From the NCBI GenBank assembly GCA_016872225.1, contig VHAW01000079.1:1-7910 (forward strand): 7,910 bases of DNA. Direction: 5' to 3'. This stretch comes from Sphingomonadales bacterium. GTDB taxonomy: Bacteria > Bacteroidota > Bacteroidia > UBA7662. This document shows, in pieces, positions 6,414 to 7,910 of this stretch. Position numbers and translations under genes: made by a program. The notes under the pieces are model-generated. The model saw nothing but the letters and a program-made list of their open reading frames with translations. It searched no databases and had not been told where the DNA came from. Numbering within the stretch: the first letter of the stretch is position 1; the number at the start of each line of letters is the position of its first letter.

Positions 6414-7102
6414 GCCTACCATTATTGTCGAACTTACCCCTTTGGCTAAGAATTGAACCGATGGCCCCTCCCACATCGCTCAATGTTTTGGACCTTGCCC
6501 TCAAAGGCGGGCCCTTTATGATTCCGCTCCTCGCCTTTTCGATTTTAACCGTTTACCTAATCGTGGAGCGCTACATGACCCTCAAACGGTATCGCCAAGG
6601 ATTGGAACCCCTGCACCGTGGTATTCAGGTTTTCATCAAAGCAGGACAGGCCGCTCAGGCCATAGAAACCTGCAAGCGCTCAGATCTTCCGTTGGCAAGG
6701 TTATACCTTCAACTTTTTGAAAAGCGGGCTTCGCTCTCTATGGAATCGATGCGCGAACACATGGACTACTATGGCAAAAAAGAGTCCGTCCATTACGAAA
6801 AAAATCTTGCCATGATGGCCACGGTATCCGGCGCTGCCCCCATGGTAGGTTTCTTGGGTACCGTAACGGGAATGATCCGCGCCTTTTACCAAATGTCCAT
6901 CTCCGGAGCGTCCATTGATCCTTCCAAATTATCGGGTGGTATTTACGAGGCCATGGTCACCACTGCTGCTGGTTTGATGGTGGGGATTGTAGCATATTTG
7001 GCCTATAACTATTTCACAGTCAGGGTAGAAAGGCAGATTTCGGAACTTGAATTTATGGTAGGCGATACCCTTGAACTTACCGAGAAATATCCTATCGCAT
7101 GA
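6410..7102 (+). CDS. exbB: ExbB-type proton channel subunit (MotA/TolQ/ExbB family)
   Basis: A 230-residue inner-membrane protein. ExbB pentamers with ExbD form the proton-driven motor that energises TonB. Three helices are visible: about 34-54, starting at G-G-P-F-M-I-P and ending I-V-E-R-Y; about 134-155 with the signature A-P-M-V-G-F-L-G-T-V-T-G-M-I; and about 180-202 with E-A-M-V-T-T-A-A-G-L. Thr151, Glu180 and Thr185 align with E. coli ExbB Thr148, Glu176 and Thr181, the polar residues lining the channel. The cytoplasmic loop is about 55-133. The ATG at 6410 is the first start after an in-frame stop at 6398; Met18 is a possible alternative start that would remove only a poorly conserved N-terminus. 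The stop overlaps exbD by 4 bp. A TolQ role cannot be excluded by sequence alone, but the TonB-like third gene favours ExbB. Confidence 0.92.
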   Translation: MSLPLLSNLPLWLRIEPMAPPTSLNVLDLALKGGPFMIPLLAFSILTVYLIVERYMTLKRYRQGLEPLHRGIQVFIKAGQAAQAIETCKRSDLPLARLYLQLFEKRASLSMESMREHMDYYGKKESVHYEKNLAMMATVSGAAPMVGFLGTVTGMIRAFYQMSISGASIDPSKLSGGIYEAMVTTAAGLMVGIVAYLAYNYFTVRVERQISELEFMVGDTLELTEKYPIA

Positions 7103-7491
7103 ATTTTCGAAAAGCTTCCAAGGTCAAAGCTGATTTCAGCATGGCTTCCATGACGGACATCGTTTTTCTCCTGCTTATCTTTTTTTTGCTCACCTCCACC
7201 TTGGTGGCTCCTCAGGCCCTCAAGTTACTTTTGCCCAAAGGCAAGGGTCAAACCGTACAGAAACAGGCTATTCGAATAAGCATTGACAGCCTTTCGCATT
7301 ATTACCTCGAAAACGAAAAAATTAACAAAGAGGCCCTGAAAGGCAAGCTACGTTCCCTTGCTGCAGCAGATACCGGTCAAACTTTGATGTTACAGAGTCA
7401 TCGTTTGGTACCTGTTCAGGAAGTGGTCGATGTGATGCAATGGGCCCAGGAGGCCCGTCTCAAAATGGTGTTGGCGACTGATCCACGATGA
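7099..7491 (+). CDS. exbD: ExbD-type biopolymer transport protein (ExbD/TolR family)
   Basis: A 130-residue protein with a short cytoplasmic N-terminus, one membrane helix (about 18-36) and a periplasmic domain. The helix carries the hallmark M-T-D20-I-V-F-L-L-L-I-F-F; Asp20 corresponds to E. coli ExbD Asp25, the membrane acid needed for proton use. The periplasmic part ends with the family-like V-P-V-Q-E-V-V-D-V-M-Q-W-A region. The size matches short Bacteroidota ExbD proteins. Its ATG overlaps the exbB stop (ATGA at 7099-7102) and its TGA overlaps the next ATG (7488-7491), so translation of the three proteins is probably coupled. TolR is the closest alternative name. Confidence 0.92.
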   Translation: MNFRKASKVKADFSMASMTDIVFLLLIFFLLTSTLVAPQALKLLLPKGKGQTVQKQAIRISIDSLSHYYLENEKINKEALKGKLRSLAAADTGQTLMLQSHRLVPVQEVVDVMQWAQEARLKMVLATDPR

Positions 7492-7910
7492 AAAACCAAG
7501 AAGGTTCACAGGCCAAGGCTTGGGCTTTTAGTATAGTTCTCCACCTGCTTTTGGTGTTGATCCTTGGATTTTTGAGTTTGGGTGTTCCCCAAAACGATCC
7601 TATCGAGAACAACGCCGGGGGAATGGCTTTGGCCTTGGGCGTCCCTGACGGTATTACGAATCCCTCTGTAAGCTCTTCCTCGGAGCAAAGCGCAGAGTCC
7701 GCAATTACAGACCCAAAGTCCAAACCTGTTGCGACTCAGGATTTGGAGGATGCGCCTGTGGTTAAGCCCAAAACCAATCCGCCTGCCATGGATCCCCGTC
7801 TAAAGGATTTACTTGCAAAACCTAATAAAAGATCACCTCAAAATTCTAGTAATAAACCTCCCCAGGGAGCAGAAACCGGTTTGGCTCAGGCCACCGGCCA
7901 AAGCTCGGGA
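7488..7910 (+). CDS. TonB-family energy transducer, N-terminal part (3' truncated by window)
   Basis: The frame stays open from the ATG at 7488, which overlaps the exbD stop as ATGA, to the window end: 141 residues without a stop. A short cytoplasmic lead is followed by one hydrophobic helix at about residues 12-31 (A-W-A-F-S-I-V-L-H-L-L-L-V-L-I-L-G-F-L), containing the Ser and His positions typical of TonB transmembrane segments. After it comes a low-complexity stretch rich in Pro, Ser, Asn, Lys and Gln, as expected for the periplasm-spanning linker, ending in a Gly/Gln-rich part. The C-terminal TonB domain that contacts receptor TonB boxes would lie beyond the window, so the family call rests on the helix, the linker and the exbB-exbD context. 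TolA-like proteins have a similar layout. Confidence 0.75.
   Translation, partial: MKNQEGSQAKAWAFSIVLHLLLVLILGFLSLGVPQNDPIENNAGGMALALGVPDGITNPSVSSSSEQSAESAITDPKSKPVATQDLEDAPVVKPKTNPPAMDPRLKDLLAKPNKRSPQNSSNKPPQGAETGLAQATGQSSG

Overview
The window looks like ordinary core chromosome of a Bacteroidota bacterium, probably flavobacteria-like. The evidence is the gene order DUF1573 protein - yajC - coaE, a secreted TPR gene directly behind gyrA, the almost complete lack of Shine-Dalgarno sequences before starts, and the Bacteroidota style of the GyrA, ExbB and TPR proteins. Genus cannot be read from the sequence. I see no mobile element, CRISPR array, tRNA, rRNA or toxin-antitoxin module, and coding density is very high.

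Left part, + strand (1-1107): the 3' end of a DUF1573 gene, then yajC (Sec translocon accessory protein) and coaE (dephospho-CoA kinase). yajC and coaE overlap by 4 bp (GTGA), so the group is probably one transcript.

Middle, - strand (6171 down to 1074): gyrA (DNA gyrase subunit A), a secreted or periplasmic TPR protein, and an RsmF-like (NOL1/NOP2/Sun family) rRNA cytosine-C5 methyltransferase. The gaps are 62 and 20 bp, so this is a probable three-gene operon. Its last gene runs tail to tail into coaE with a 34-bp coding overlap, and no hairpin terminator lies between them.

Right part, + strand (6410 to the end): exbB, exbD and the start of a TonB-family energy transducer. Both junctions are ATGA overlaps. 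Together they encode the inner-membrane motor that uses the proton gradient to drive TonB-dependent outer-membrane receptors; the third gene runs off the window.

The only sizeable non-coding stretch is the 238-bp divergent region between gyrA and exbB. It is AT-rich and holds an 8+8 bp inverted repeat over a plausible gyrA promoter, a run of nine C, and a 7-codon ORF whose stop overlaps the exbB start. These are the least explained parts of the window. I did not find a convincing novel system; the findings are modest regulatory and protein-variant observations.
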